From PALSA-1353 sp050014015 (lineage in GTDB: Bacteria; Planctomycetota; Phycisphaerae; Tepidisphaerales; Tepidisphaeraceae), in NCBI GenBank assembly GCA_050014015.1, contig JBEKEC010000025.1, forward strand, positions 12,271 to 76,270: a DNA stretch of 64,000 bases, in the 5' to 3' direction. How positions within the stretch are numbered: position 1 is the stretch's first letter; each line of letters starts with the position of its first letter. Positions 24,048 through 33,135 of the stretch are shown one piece after another. The notes beneath the pieces are model-generated. The model searched no databases. It saw only the letters and a program-made list of their open reading frames with translations, and was not told the origin of the DNA. Made by a program: the position numbers and the translations under genes.

Positions 24048-26213
24048 TCATACGGTCAGATGGAACGCCACCAGCAACAAGTCGATGAGCTTGATGCCGA
24101 CGAACGGCAGAATGACGCCTCCCAAGCCCCAAATCAGCAGGTTTTTCCGCAGCAGGGCGTCCGCGCCGAGCGGTTTATAGGAAACGCCTTTCAGGGCAAC
24201 CGGGATCAGCGCGGGGATGATGAGCGCGTTGAAGATCACCGCCGAAAGAATGGCCGAGGTCGGCGAATGCAGGTACATGATGTCGATCCTTTTCAGCCAG
24301 GGCAGCGTGCCGGCGAACAGCGCCGGGATGATCGCAAAATATTTCGCGACGTCGTTGGCAATGGAAAAGGTGGTCAAGGCGCCGCGGGTCATCAGCAGTT
24401 GCTTGCCGATTTCAACGACTTCAATCAGCTTGGTGGGGTCGCTGTCGAGGTCCACCATGTTGGCGGCTTCCTTGGCGGCCTGGGTTCCGGCGTTCATGGC
24501 CAGGGCCACGTCGGCCTGGGCCAGCGCCGGCGCGTCGTTCGTGCCGTCGCCCATCATGGCGACCAGCTTGCCTTCGCCCTGCTGCTTGCGGAGGTATTCC
24601 AGCTTGATTTCAGGCGTGGCCTGAGCAACAAAATCGTCCACGCCGGCTTGCTCGGCGATCGCCGCGGCCGTCAGCGGATTGTCTCCGGTGATCATCACGG
24701 TGCGCAGCCCCATCCGCCGGAGGCGTTCAAACCGATCCTTCATCGCCGGCTTCAGGATGTCCTCCAGCACGACCACGCCGGCAACGTCGCCGCCGTTGGC
24801 GACAACCAGCGGCGTCGCGCCCTTGGCGGCGACGCCATCGACCATCGCGTACAACTCAGTAGGGACGACGCCGCCTTGCCGCTGGACGAACTTCACGATC
24901 GCATCGGAAGCGCCTTTGCGAATGCGCGTTCCGTCAGGCAAGTTGATCCCGCTCATGCGCGTCTGGGCGGTAAACGGCACAAACTGCGAGTTTTTGGGGA
25001 TGCTCACGGCGCTTGTGGCCGTTTCCTCGAATTTCTTGACGATGCTTTTGCCCTCGGGAGTCGCATCGGTCGACGAGGCCAGAGCGGCCAACTTGCCAAG
25101 CTGTGCCGCGTCGTATTTGCCGACCGGCAGGAATTGCGTCGCCCGGCGGTCGCCAACCGTGATCGTTCCGGTTTTGTCCAACAGCACCACGTCCACGTCG
25201 CCCGCCAATTCCACGGCCTTTCCGCTCTTGGAGATGATGTTGTGAGTGAGGGCGCGTTCCATGCCGGCGATGCCGATGGCGGCCAGCAAGGCGCCGATGG
25301 TCGTGGGAATCAGGCAGACGATCAGCGCCACCAGCGTCGGAACGTCGGTGCCCAGGCTCTTCAGCGGCGAGGCCAATCCGAGGTAGCTGGTCATATACTG
25401 CTCGGCGTTCCACGCCATCGGCCAGAGCGGAACGACCACGATCAGGAAGATCAACGTGAGTCCCGACAGCACCAGCGTCAGTGCAATCTCATTGGGGCTT
25501 CGCTGCCGGATCGCTCCTTCGACAAGCGCGATCATCCGATCGAGAAACGACTCGCCCGCTCCGCTGGTCACCTGGACGACGATGTGATCCGAGATGACGG
25601 TGGTGCCGCCGGTGACGCTGGACCGGTCGCCTCCGGCTTCGCGAATGACCGGAGCCGATTCGCCCGTAATCGCCGACTCGTTGATTGACGCGATGCCTTC
25701 GACAATCTCCCCGTCGCTGGGGACAACTTCTCCGGCTTCGACGAGAACGAAATCTCCTTGCTTCAGGTCTCGGGAGGAGATTTCTTCAGTAGTGCCGTCC
25801 TTGAGCATGCGCCGGGCGGGAGTGTCGCGCCGGGTCCGCCTGAGTGAATCCGCCTGGGCCTTGCCGCGCGCCTCCGCCAGAGCGGTGGCAAAATTGGCGA
25901 AGATCACCGTGAGAAACAGCCAGAAATCCAGCGCGATGAAGTACGTGATCGGGGTCTGCGTAGCCGGTTTCCCCGTTGCCATCTGAATGATGAACAGCAA
26001 CGTGAGGATGGCTCCGATCTCCACCACGAACATGACGGGGTTTCTCCACTGGATGTCCGGACGGAGCATTACGATCGACTGCTTCAGCGCCGACCAGGTG
26101 GTCTCGGGGGTCAACAGCGGCATTTGCCGCCGGCGCCGCGGCGGTTTCCGCCCCGGCGGAAAAACCCGCGTCCCTCCCGGGGTTGAAGATTCGTAAATTG
26201 TTCCGGTGCTCAT
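24048..26213 (-). CDS. kdpB: potassium-transporting ATPase subunit B (P-type ATPase)
   Basis: A 721-residue catalytic subunit that hydrolyses ATP to drive K+ uptake. Phosphorylation site DKTGTIT with Asp346; actuator TGES at 183-186 (its Ser is the inhibitory phosphorylation site in E. coli); hinge MITGDNPLTAAAIAEQAGVD; MMGDGTNDAPALAQADVALA. Membrane residues CLIPTTIGALLAAIGIAGM form the ion path. An N-terminal extension of about 30 residues rich in Arg/Pro (PPGRKPPRRRR) precedes the conserved start. AAGGAG lies upstream of the ATG. It follows kdpF by 55 bp. Confidence 0.97.
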   Translation of the reverse strand: MSTGTIYESSTPGGTRVFPPGRKPPRRRRQMPLLTPETTWSALKQSIVMLRPDIQWRNPVMFVVEIGAILTLLFIIQMATGKPATQTPITYFIALDFWLFLTVIFANFATALAEARGKAQADSLRRTRRDTPARRMLKDGTTEEISSRDLKQGDFVLVEAGEVVPSDGEIVEGIASINESAITGESAPVIREAGGDRSSVTGGTTVISDHIVVQVTSGAGESFLDRMIALVEGAIRQRSPNEIALTLVLSGLTLIFLIVVVPLWPMAWNAEQYMTSYLGLASPLKSLGTDVPTLVALIVCLIPTTIGALLAAIGIAGMERALTHNIISKSGKAVELAGDVDVVLLDKTGTITVGDRRATQFLPVGKYDAAQLGKLAALASSTDATPEGKSIVKKFEETATSAVSIPKNSQFVPFTAQTRMSGINLPDGTRIRKGASDAIVKFVQRQGGVVPTELYAMVDGVAAKGATPLVVANGGDVAGVVVLEDILKPAMKDRFERLRRMGLRTVMITGDNPLTAAAIAEQAGVDDFVAQATPEIKLEYLRKQQGEGKLVAMMGDGTNDAPALAQADVALAMNAGTQAAKEAANMVDLDSDPTKLIEVVEIGKQLLMTRGALTTFSIANDVAKYFAIIPALFAGTLPWLKRIDIMYLHSPTSAILSAVIFNALIIPALIPVALKGVSYKPLGADALLRKNLLIWGLGGVILPFVGIKLIDLLLVAFHLTV

Positions 26214-26268
26214 TGGTTTCGCTCCTTAGTCGTTGGCAAAGAGTGGTGGTCGTCGTTGATCTGGCCGC

Positions 26269-26352
26269 TTAGAACTTTTCCGGCCGGATCACGGCCACCC
26301 ACAGGTAGATGAACAGAAACACCGCCACAGCCGCCGTGAAATAGGTAAGCAT
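26269..26352 (-). CDS. kdpF: KdpF small membrane subunit
   Basis: A 27-residue peptide, a single membrane helix ending in the conserved RPEKF (LWVAVIRPEKF). KdpF stabilises the Kdp complex in lipid. It is too short for most gene finders. It starts with ATG at 26352, ten bases after the stop of the preceding tiny ORF, and is followed by kdpB. Confidence 0.9.
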   Translation of the reverse strand: MLTYFTAAVAVFLFIYLWVAVIRPEKF

Positions 26353-26362
26353 GGTTATCGCC

Positions 26363-26458
26363 TCAAATCTTTTCGCACGCGTAAAGGAACAGCAGACAAA
26401 GGCCCATCGACACGAGTCCCAGCGCAAACATCGCGGGCAACCAAATTGCGAGATTCAT
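26363..26458 (-). CDS. 31-residue single-span membrane peptide in the kdp operon
   Basis: Begins at ATG 26458 and reads MNLAIWLPAMFALGL in its first half, ending in LYACEKI: one hydrophobic helix with a short charged tail. It is preceded by AAAGGAA with good spacing and lies between kdpA1 (24 bp) and kdpF (10 bp). Its place, ribosome site and composition argue for a real subunit or accessory peptide of the pump. I do not know a named family for it. Confidence 0.7.
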   Translation of the reverse strand: MNLAIWLPAMFALGLVSMGLCLLFLYACEKI

Positions 26459-26482
26459 AAAAGGTTCCTTTCTTGGATCAAA

Positions 26483-28303
26483 TCAACCGCCAAAGGGGAA
26501 CGGTCCAAAATGCTCGGCGACCGGCCCCAGCGCGGCGACCGGCAGGAAGAGCAACGCTCCCACGATCAGAATCGTCCCCAGCAATAGAACTCCAAACGTA
26601 AAGGTGTCGTCACGCAGAGTTCCCAAACCAAAAGGCGCGGACTTCTTCATTCCCAGGTAACCCGCCATCGCGATCGGCGCGATGATGGGAAGGTAACGGC
26701 TGAAGAGCATGACCAGTCCCGTCGCAATGTCCCACGGGACCGCCTCGGGCGACGGACTGGGATTGTTGTTCAGACCGTAGGTGACGCCGAGCCCATCGAA
26801 CGCGGAGCCGTTGTTGGCCGATGCCGACGAAAATTGGTAAAGCATCTGCGAGAACCCGTGCGGGCCGGGATTGCTGGTCGCCTTGTTGCCCCAATCCGTT
26901 GCGGCGAACAGGCCGGTGGGCATCAGGATCATGATGGGATGAACCAGCAGGGCGATCAGCGCGAGTTTCACCTCGCGGCCGCCGATCTTCTTCCCGAGAT
27001 ACTCCGGCGTTCGGCCCACCATCTGGCCGGCGATGAAAATCCCGATAATCAGGAAGAGCAACAGGTTGATCATCCCGACGCCCTTGCCGCCGTAAATGCA
27101 GTTAAGCCACATTCCCACCATGGGGGACAAGGCGGCGACCGGGTTGAGGGCGTCGTGCTCGCAATTGACCGCGCCGCACGTCACGTCCACGGTAACCGCC
27201 GCGAAAGTCGCCCCGGCCGAGGTCCCGAAACGCATCTCCTTGCCTTCGAGATTTCCTGAATGCTGGTCAACCGGCAACCCGGCGACGGCGGGAAACGGAA
27301 CGTCGCGCTTTCCGTTGGAAGAGCCGGCGTCGGGAACCTGATAAGCCGCGGCCGGGTGCGCCGTGAATCCGGGGTTCGGCTTCATCGTGTCAAAATAGAT
27401 GGACCACACGATCGTCCCGATCATCAGCAGCATCATGACCGAGAAAATGACCACGGCGTGCCGCAACCGGCCGAGCATCCGCCCGTACATCAGCACCAGC
27501 GTGAACGGAAAGATCATCATCGCGAAGGTGGTAAACCAGTTGGTCAGCGCCGTGGGATTCTCCATCGGATGCGCCGCGTTCATTCCGTAGAATCCGCCGC
27601 CATTGGTCCCCAGCATTTTGATGGGGACCAGCGCGGCAACCGGCCCGATCACGATCGTCTGTTGGGTCTGTGCGCCGCTGGTCGCCGACGACATCGCGCC
27701 GGGTTCCAGGGTTGAAACGACGTTGTCGGCCTTGAACGTCATGGGGCTGCCCTGCTGCACGAAGATCACGGCCAGGATCAGGGCGCAGGGCACGAACATG
27801 TAAACCACCACCCGCCACATATCGACGAAGAAATTGCCGACGTTCGGATCGCCGCGAAATGCCCGGATGATCGCCGAGAGGGCGCAAAATCCGACGGCCG
27901 CCGACAAAAACTGATTGGCGATGCAAAAGAACACCTGGCAGAAATTGGACAGATGCTGGTCTCCGGAATAGTGCTGAAGATTGGTGTTGGTCATGAACGA
28001 TATGACGCTGTTGAATATCGTCGTGGGCTCCAGCATGCCCCGGTGTAAACCGTTCCATGGCAGCTTCGACCAGCCCTGAAGCCATAACACCGTGAACCCG
28101 TAAACAAACAGCATGACGTTGAATACGAGCAACGAGACGGCGTATTGCTTCCAGTTTTGCCGGCCGCTGTCCAGTTTTGATTCGAACCAACGCAGGATTT
28201 TCGGCGCGCGGTATTTCCCGTCCATGATCCACGCCGCGTAACGGCTCAGCGGAAACGCCAGAATTGTCGTAATGAGCAAAAGCGATATTGGCAGGGACCA
28301 CAT
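26483..28303 (-). CDS. kdpA: potassium-transporting ATPase subunit A, first copy (KdpA1)
   Basis: A 606-residue KdpA, first gene of the operon. Filter segments: FMTNTNLQHYSGDQHLS, KMLGTNGGGFYGMNAAHPME, VTCGAVNCEHDALNPVA and YQFSSASANNGSAFDGL. It is longer than KdpA2 through loops around residues 340-380 and 530-545 (LNNNPSPSPEAVPWD). The start at 28303 (MWSLPISLLLITTIL) has AAGGAG upstream; the frame is open to 28585, but that segment overlaps the structured leader and is not KdpA-like. It is followed by the two tiny membrane genes and kdpB, the normal kdp order. Confidence 0.95.
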   Translation of the reverse strand: MWSLPISLLLITTILAFPLSRYAAWIMDGKYRAPKILRWFESKLDSGRQNWKQYAVSLLVFNVMLFVYGFTVLWLQGWSKLPWNGLHRGMLEPTTIFNSVISFMTNTNLQHYSGDQHLSNFCQVFFCIANQFLSAAVGFCALSAIIRAFRGDPNVGNFFVDMWRVVVYMFVPCALILAVIFVQQGSPMTFKADNVVSTLEPGAMSSATSGAQTQQTIVIGPVAALVPIKMLGTNGGGFYGMNAAHPMENPTALTNWFTTFAMMIFPFTLVLMYGRMLGRLRHAVVIFSVMMLLMIGTIVWSIYFDTMKPNPGFTAHPAAAYQVPDAGSSNGKRDVPFPAVAGLPVDQHSGNLEGKEMRFGTSAGATFAAVTVDVTCGAVNCEHDALNPVAALSPMVGMWLNCIYGGKGVGMINLLLFLIIGIFIAGQMVGRTPEYLGKKIGGREVKLALIALLVHPIMILMPTGLFAATDWGNKATSNPGPHGFSQMLYQFSSASANNGSAFDGLGVTYGLNNNPSPSPEAVPWDIATGLVMLFSRYLPIIAPIAMAGYLGMKKSAPFGLGTLRDDTFTFGVLLLGTILIVGALLFLPVAALGPVAEHFGPFPFGG

Positions 28304-28332
28304 AGCCCTAAGCTCCTTTTTGATCACCGTCC

Positions 28333-28437
28333 GCGGGCGAGGATTGCCCTGACGTCCAAACGTCAAGACTCCGGGTGCACTCCGGCCTTCAGCGCCAAGC
28401 CGGCGCGGTGAAGCGCACCCGAAATTTCCTCGTCCGC
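28333..28437 (-). promoter_or_regulatory. multibranched RNA leader upstream of kdpA1 (riboswitch-like, class unknown)
   Basis: On the minus strand a 10-bp closing stem (28428-28437 with 28333-28342, one mismatch) encloses two hairpins. The first is 28415-28421 with 28372-28378 (CGGGTGC/GCACCCG), capped by 28392-28406. The second is 28351-28364 (GACG TTTGGA CGTC). The structure ends about 30 bp before the kdpA1 start. It is a junction architecture as in riboswitches; c-di-AMP control of K+ uptake would make biological sense, but I cannot match the ydaO consensus. Folding was done by eye. Confidence 0.5.
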
Positions 28438-28732
28438 CGCAGGTGTGTTTGTCGCTGATAGCGAACGATATGCCATCCGCGTTATTGAGCGTTCGCCGCA
28501 CCCCCTCCGCGGTTTTCATTCGAAAAGACTTCGCCAACCATGCCTGGGTAGTGCAAAATGCAATCGGAAGTTCCGTAACGTGCAATGCCTGACATCGATC
28601 GACTTGTTACTCGTTGTTCAAAGGCCAGTTAAATTCGGGCAGGACAGTCGCCCGCAAGCGAAAATGGCACGCCGGAGCGCGTGGACTTATCGCAAAATGC
28701 ACGGCGGCGGCGTCGCGAGCGGCTCTGAACGT

Positions 28733-30358
28733 TCACCTTGGCGCGACCGAGGTGTCCGGAGGATCGGCCTGCCAGAAGGATTCGGACCAATAAGGTTGGC
28801 CGCGGAATTGGCTGTGCTCTTGCGGTTGGCCCAGAAAAAATTCGTCGGTTCGCCTGAGATTGAATGCCTTGATTGTCATCTGGCCACGAATGTCCTGGGG
28901 AAACTCGCCGATTCCCTCCAGCACGTTGGTCCAGCGGCCCATGGTTCGGTCGTACATCGTCGGTGGGTCGGCTAGAAATTCGTCGATCCAGACCAGCAAG
29001 CTGCCGCGCGGCGGTAAATCGCCGGCGTCGCGCTCTTGCAAATCGGCGGTCGGATGCAGGCAGAGATTGTAAAAACGCGTGGTCGGGTGAGCACGCAAAT
29101 ACGGAACGACACAGCGCGCGCAATCCCGCACGCTGCACGCGGCAGCCATGAAGACGACGTTCTTAAACTCCACGTCGCTTTCATGGCATTTGCGGAACAG
29201 CAGTTCATTGATGACCATGCTTCCCATGCTGTGGCCGACAAGCGTGACTTCGTATTTCGGCGGTGCCAGGCCACGATCCTTGTACTCCTGGCTTTTGCGC
29301 TGCAAATGATCGGCAAGCTTGTCGATAAGGAGAAGCGCCGGGCCAACAGGCTCCTGAGCCAGGGGATTGTCGGGGCTCTCGAAGCTGGCGCGCTTGCGAA
29401 ATCGGCGGGCCGTCGCGTCGTTCCGGGGGGAACCATCGACGATCAGCAAGGTTCGCCGAATCATGTTGTCCCAGGAGGGCCCTCCCAGTCCGTCGACGAC
29501 CCAGGAGAGGCCGAACTTCGGCGGAATCGTCGCGGCATACATGGCTCCAAGGCCCAGCAATTCGCCCTTGGTCGTGTCGGTGGTGCCGATGGATAGCATG
29601 ATCTGACGACGGGTGGGATCGTTAGATAAGTCTATGGCGCTCAGGCCCGGGTGATGCTGGACCTCATCGGCGTAGAGGGCGTTGAGCCGCTTGAACGTTT
29701 GGACGCTGATATCATCTTCGGGGGCATAGTCGAGCCAATGGAGCGGGTGGCCGTCATTGGGTTTCTGCACGGAAGCCAAATCGGTGCTCACGGTCTGGGC
29801 GTCGGTAATGACTTCCTCCGACCAGACCTCCGGTATGCGCGTCACGGCGAGTCCGATGTCGGCCACAACGTAGAACGGGCTGAGCAGACTCCGCGCCCAG
29901 AGATCCTGGTAATCCTTGATTCCTTGAGAGACGGCCGCGACGTGCTCGCCATAACTCGAGGGAAAGCTCGAATCCCAGTCGATGTAAATCGGATAACTAC
30001 CGCCATCCTCGGCCTGGCCGGTTTCGTTCACGGCGTCCTGATCGGCGGATTCGACGGGCGTCAGTCCGCCGTGGACGAAGATCAGAATTTTCCGCACGGA
30101 GTCGTGGCGGGACTCATGCCATTCATCCATCGTCGCCATCATGTGGTCGAGGTATTGATCGAACGGGCCGTCTTTTTCCATTCCCAGCTTTTTGCCGTAG
30201 TCGCACGGATCGTGCGCCAGCGCATCAGAATCCAACGAGATAACGTGGTCGCGGATCGAAGCCGGCGGCTGGTACGTGGCGCATCCGCCGAGCAGCGAAA
30301 TGAAATAGCCCAGAACCCACGCCAGGCCGACGCGGCGGCTTTTGCGCGGTTTACCCAT
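28733..30358 (-). CDS. lipoprotein with alpha/beta-hydrolase domain
   Basis: A 541-residue protein with a basic N-terminus, a hydrophobic stretch and the lipobox LLGGCAT near residue 25, so a membrane-anchored lipoprotein is likely. The hydrolase part has the oxyanion-type strand KILIFVHGGLTP and the nucleophile elbow VTLVGHSMGSMVINELLF, followed by FMAAACSVRDC and FYNLCLHPTADLQERDAGD near the expected acid and His. The fold resembles esterases/lipases of the DUF900 kind; the substrate is unknown. The start 30358 (MGKPRKSRRV) lacks an obvious ribosome site. Transcribed away from the MFS gene. Confidence 0.75.
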   Translation of the reverse strand: MGKPRKSRRVGLAWVLGYFISLLGGCATYQPPASIRDHVISLDSDALAHDPCDYGKKLGMEKDGPFDQYLDHMMATMDEWHESRHDSVRKILIFVHGGLTPVESADQDAVNETGQAEDGGSYPIYIDWDSSFPSSYGEHVAAVSQGIKDYQDLWARSLLSPFYVVADIGLAVTRIPEVWSEEVITDAQTVSTDLASVQKPNDGHPLHWLDYAPEDDISVQTFKRLNALYADEVQHHPGLSAIDLSNDPTRRQIMLSIGTTDTTKGELLGLGAMYAATIPPKFGLSWVVDGLGGPSWDNMIRRTLLIVDGSPRNDATARRFRKRASFESPDNPLAQEPVGPALLLIDKLADHLQRKSQEYKDRGLAPPKYEVTLVGHSMGSMVINELLFRKCHESDVEFKNVVFMAAACSVRDCARCVVPYLRAHPTTRFYNLCLHPTADLQERDAGDLPPRGSLLVWIDEFLADPPTMYDRTMGRWTNVLEGIGEFPQDIRGQMTIKAFNLRRTDEFFLGQPQEHSQFRGQPYWSESFWQADPPDTSVAPR

Positions 30359-30543
30359 AGGCAACGGACGATAACATCCAATGCGGACTCGAGTCAAAAT
30401 TCATCGGTGCTGGCGTGATCGATGTGGTATCCCCACCGACATCCTCCGTCTGCTGAAGCAGATGCTTGTGATCGTGCTGTCATCGGGTCGCCGCGGCGTG
30501 ACGCCACTTGACCCCGAAGCCCGCCTGCCCAAGATGGCCGCCA

Positions 30544-31839
30544 ATGCCGCAGATGGGCGTCCCACGCCGGCCCGTTCCGATCCGCGAAGCGCGGCTCTCC
30601 CTGTCGCTGCTCCTGGCGATCAACCTTTTCAACTACATCGACCGTTACGTCCTGGCCGCCTTGGAACCCCGCATCCAGCAAACGCTCTTTCCCAATCGGC
30701 CCTCGGATGATCCGCACGTACTGGCGATGATGGGCTCGCTGGCGACCGCGTTCATCGTTTCCTACATGGTGACGGCGCCGATCTTCGGCTGGCTGGCGGA
30801 CCGAATGTCCCGCTGGCTCCTGGTGGGGATCAGCGTCATGCTTTGGAGCCTGGCGACCGGCGGTAGCGGGCTGGCGCCCACGTTCGCGATCCTTCTGCTC
30901 ACCCGGCTGTTCGTCGGCGTCGGTGAAGGCGGATACGGGCCGGCCGCGCCGACCATCATTGCCGATCTTTTTCCCGTGGCCCGGCGCGGCTCGGCGCTGG
31001 CATGGTTCTACATGGCCATCCCGGTCGGCAGCGCGCTGGGATACACGTTGGGAGGCAAGGTCGGCTCGATGTTCGGATGGCGCATAGCCTTCCTCGTCGT
31101 CACGCCGCCGGGACTGCTTCTGGGCCTTCTCTGCTTCCTGCGCAAAGCCCCCCCGCGCGGCGCCAGCGATGGCGCCGACGCCCCGCCAACCGGCGCTCGC
31201 TGGGCCGATTACCTCCGGCTCCTTCGCACGCCTTCGTATCTTCTGGACACCGCCGGCATGGCCGCCATGGTCTTTGCCATCGGCGGGATTTCATATTGGA
31301 TGCCCCATTACATCTGCCAGGTCCGACACGCCGGGGATCTGGGACAGGTGAACCTTATCTTTGGCATTATCATGGTTTTGGCGGGTATATCCGCAACCTA
31401 CCTGGGCGGGCTGGCCGGCGATCTGCTGCGGCCGCGCTTCCCCGGCTCCTATTTCCTCGTTTCAGGAATCGGCATTCTGCTCTCCTGCCCGTTCATCCTG
31501 CTGATGCTGGCCGTGCCGTTCCCCTGGGCCTGGGGCGTGATCTTCGCCGCCGAATTCTGCCTCTTCTTTAACACCGGGCCGTCCAACACCATCTTGGCCA
31601 ACGTCACGCACCCATCCATTCGCGCCACGGCTTTCGCGTTGAACATCCTGATCATCCACGCCATCGGCGACGCCCCGTCCCCGCCGATCCTCGGCGACAT
31701 CGCCGGCCGATTCGGCTGGAACGCGGCCTTCGGGCTCATCACGGGGATCACCGCGATCGGCGGAATTCTCTGGCTGATCGGCGCCCGATTCCTCGCCGCC
31801 GACACCGCCGCGGCACCGCATCGGATCAATGCAAATTAA
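30544..31839 (+). CDS. MFS transporter, Spinster-like
   Basis: A 431-residue carrier with 12 predicted spans. INLFNYIDRYVLAALEP in span 1 and GWLADRMSRWLLVGISVMLW in loop 2-3 are the MFS A-motif region. RLFVGVGEGGYGPAAPTIIAD is the typical Spinster/sphingolipid-transporter-like signature in span 4. Several ATG codons (30544, 30553) and a TTG at 30508 could start it; no ribosome site decides. Substrate unknown: related bacterial proteins move sugars, lipids or aromatic acids. The gene ends directly in an intergenic palindrome. Confidence 0.85.
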   Translation: MPQMGVPRRPVPIREARLSLSLLLAINLFNYIDRYVLAALEPRIQQTLFPNRPSDDPHVLAMMGSLATAFIVSYMVTAPIFGWLADRMSRWLLVGISVMLWSLATGGSGLAPTFAILLLTRLFVGVGEGGYGPAAPTIIADLFPVARRGSALAWFYMAIPVGSALGYTLGGKVGSMFGWRIAFLVVTPPGLLLGLLCFLRKAPPRGASDGADAPPTGARWADYLRLLRTPSYLLDTAGMAAMVFAIGGISYWMPHYICQVRHAGDLGQVNLIFGIIMVLAGISATYLGGLAGDLLRPRFPGSYFLVSGIGILLSCPFILLMLAVPFPWAWGVIFAAEFCLFFNTGPSNTILANVTHPSIRATAFALNILIIHAIGDAPSPPILGDIAGRFGWNAAFGLITGITAIGGILWLIGARFLAADTAAAPHRINAN

Positions 31840-31927
31840 ACCGCCAAGTCGCCAAGCACGCCAAGGTGAAAGCACGCCAAAATCAGAACTGCCGCAATTC
31901 CCACCTTGGCCTCATGGCGGTTCAATT
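31835..31927. repeat. CGCCAAG-type palindrome after the MFS gene
   Basis: The left arm ATTAAACCGCCAAGTCGCC and AAGCACGCCAAGGTG pairs with CACCTTGGC and ATGGCGGTTCAATT. The MFS stop codon lies at the edge of the left arm. Confidence 0.85.
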
Positions 31928-32221
31928 GCCTTTGTTCCCGGAAGAGTTGGCGGAGCGCGGGCTCATCGGGGAAATCCCGGATTCGGTCGGTAATCCGATT
32001 AAGTTCAGAAGAGGGCACGCCGATCCTAAATGAAAGACGGCACTGCATATTCCACGATTGACACATAATCGGACGTGCAGACGATAATGAGGACTCAAGT
32101 GTAACAAAAGGGACGTATAGCTGCTGAAGATTCGCTGTCACGCCAACGGCGATCAGCTTGTCAGGACTGCGTCGTCGGTGGTCACGGAGTGAGCGGTTCC
32201 ATTTTTGCGAGGATTCCCGCC

Positions 32222-33094
32222 ATGATTGCGACTCAAGAGCTATCCGCTTCAGTCACCCCCCCGCACGATCTCGATCAATTGCCCCACGTGATCGTGCGCA
32301 TCAAAGAACAGCAGTTGGCAATCTCCTCCGCGTGCGTCCGCCGACTCCTGCTCATGCCCGAGGTCATCGCCGTTCCGCACAGCCCGCCCGAAATTCGGGG
32401 CGTCATCAAAGTTCGCAACGTCGTCATTCCGCTTCTCGACTTGCGGGTGCAATTCGGAATGCCTTCCTTTAACCAGGAGGCTCAGGAAACCGTTCAGCTT
32501 TTGCACGATCGGGAACAAGACCACAAAAACTGGATCGCCGAACTGCTGGCTTCGGTGGACGCCAAGCGGCCGTTCACCCTGGCGCGCAACCCGCACCAGT
32601 GCAAATTCGGCAAATGGTACGACTCCTACAAACCGGAGAATCAAAGCGTCGCGTTCCTATCGGTCTGGCGCGCATTCGATAAACCCCACTGCCGAATCCA
32701 TGCGATCGCCGACAAAGTCTGCGATCTGGCGGCCAAGGGAGATTACGCCGCAGCTCGCGACGTCATCACCGCCACGCGCAACACGGATCTTCAGGAAATG
32801 ATCCAATTGTTTGCTGAAGTTCGCGCCATACTCCGCGAAACCACTCGGGAGGTGGCGATAGTCCTCGGGAAAGCCGATCATCAACTCGCCGTGTGTGCCG
32901 ATGGGATCGTCGCCATTGAGACTTTGGACCACGATGCCATTCAACCTCTTTCCGAATTGTTCGACACCTCCAACGCCGTGTTGACGCCCTACGTGGCGCG
33001 CCGGCCCAATTCCAGCCAAGTGGTGCTCGTGCTTGATAGCGAGCAATTGTTCAAGCGAGCCCATTCGCGCGTCCCCGCAAGCGCCCGTGCGTAA
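32222..33094 (+). CDS. CheW-like protein with an inserted CZB (zinc-binding chemoreceptor) domain
   Basis: A 290-residue protein. Residues 20-85 are the first half of a CheW fold (HVIVRIKEQQLAISSACVRR, EIRGVIKVRNVVIPLLDLRV). From about 98 to 175 comes a CZB domain with its ligands: DHKNW, QCKFGKWYDSY, KPHCRIHAIADKV (His, Cys, His, His). Residues 215-280 (VAIVLGKADHQLAVCADGIV, VVLVLDSEQLFK) return to CheW. CheW couples receptors to CheA; CZB senses zinc or HOCl in receptors such as McpD/TlpD. No other chemotaxis operon genes are here. GAGG lies nine bases before the start at 32222. Confidence 0.82.
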   Translation: MIATQELSASVTPPHDLDQLPHVIVRIKEQQLAISSACVRRLLLMPEVIAVPHSPPEIRGVIKVRNVVIPLLDLRVQFGMPSFNQEAQETVQLLHDREQDHKNWIAELLASVDAKRPFTLARNPHQCKFGKWYDSYKPENQSVAFLSVWRAFDKPHCRIHAIADKVCDLAAKGDYAAARDVITATRNTDLQEMIQLFAEVRAILRETTREVAIVLGKADHQLAVCADGIVAIETLDHDAIQPLSELFDTSNAVLTPYVARRPNSSQVVLVLDSEQLFKRAHSRVPASARA

Positions 33095-33135
33095 CCCGCA
33101 ACCCACCCTGACGGCCCTGCACCGGCTCAACGCAA

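Noticed and set aside
28501..28600. Sigma-54 (-24/-12) promoter for the kdp operon
   Set aside because: I looked for TGGCAC-N5-TTGCA on the minus strand between 28304 and 28730; only poor partial matches, so none is claimed.
31836..32141. Possible 101-residue minus-strand protein
   Set aside because: GTG start without ribosome site, C-terminal third is a palindrome translation, no recognisable motif. Some residual coding feel (ELNRITDRIRDFPDEPALRQ) leaves doubt.
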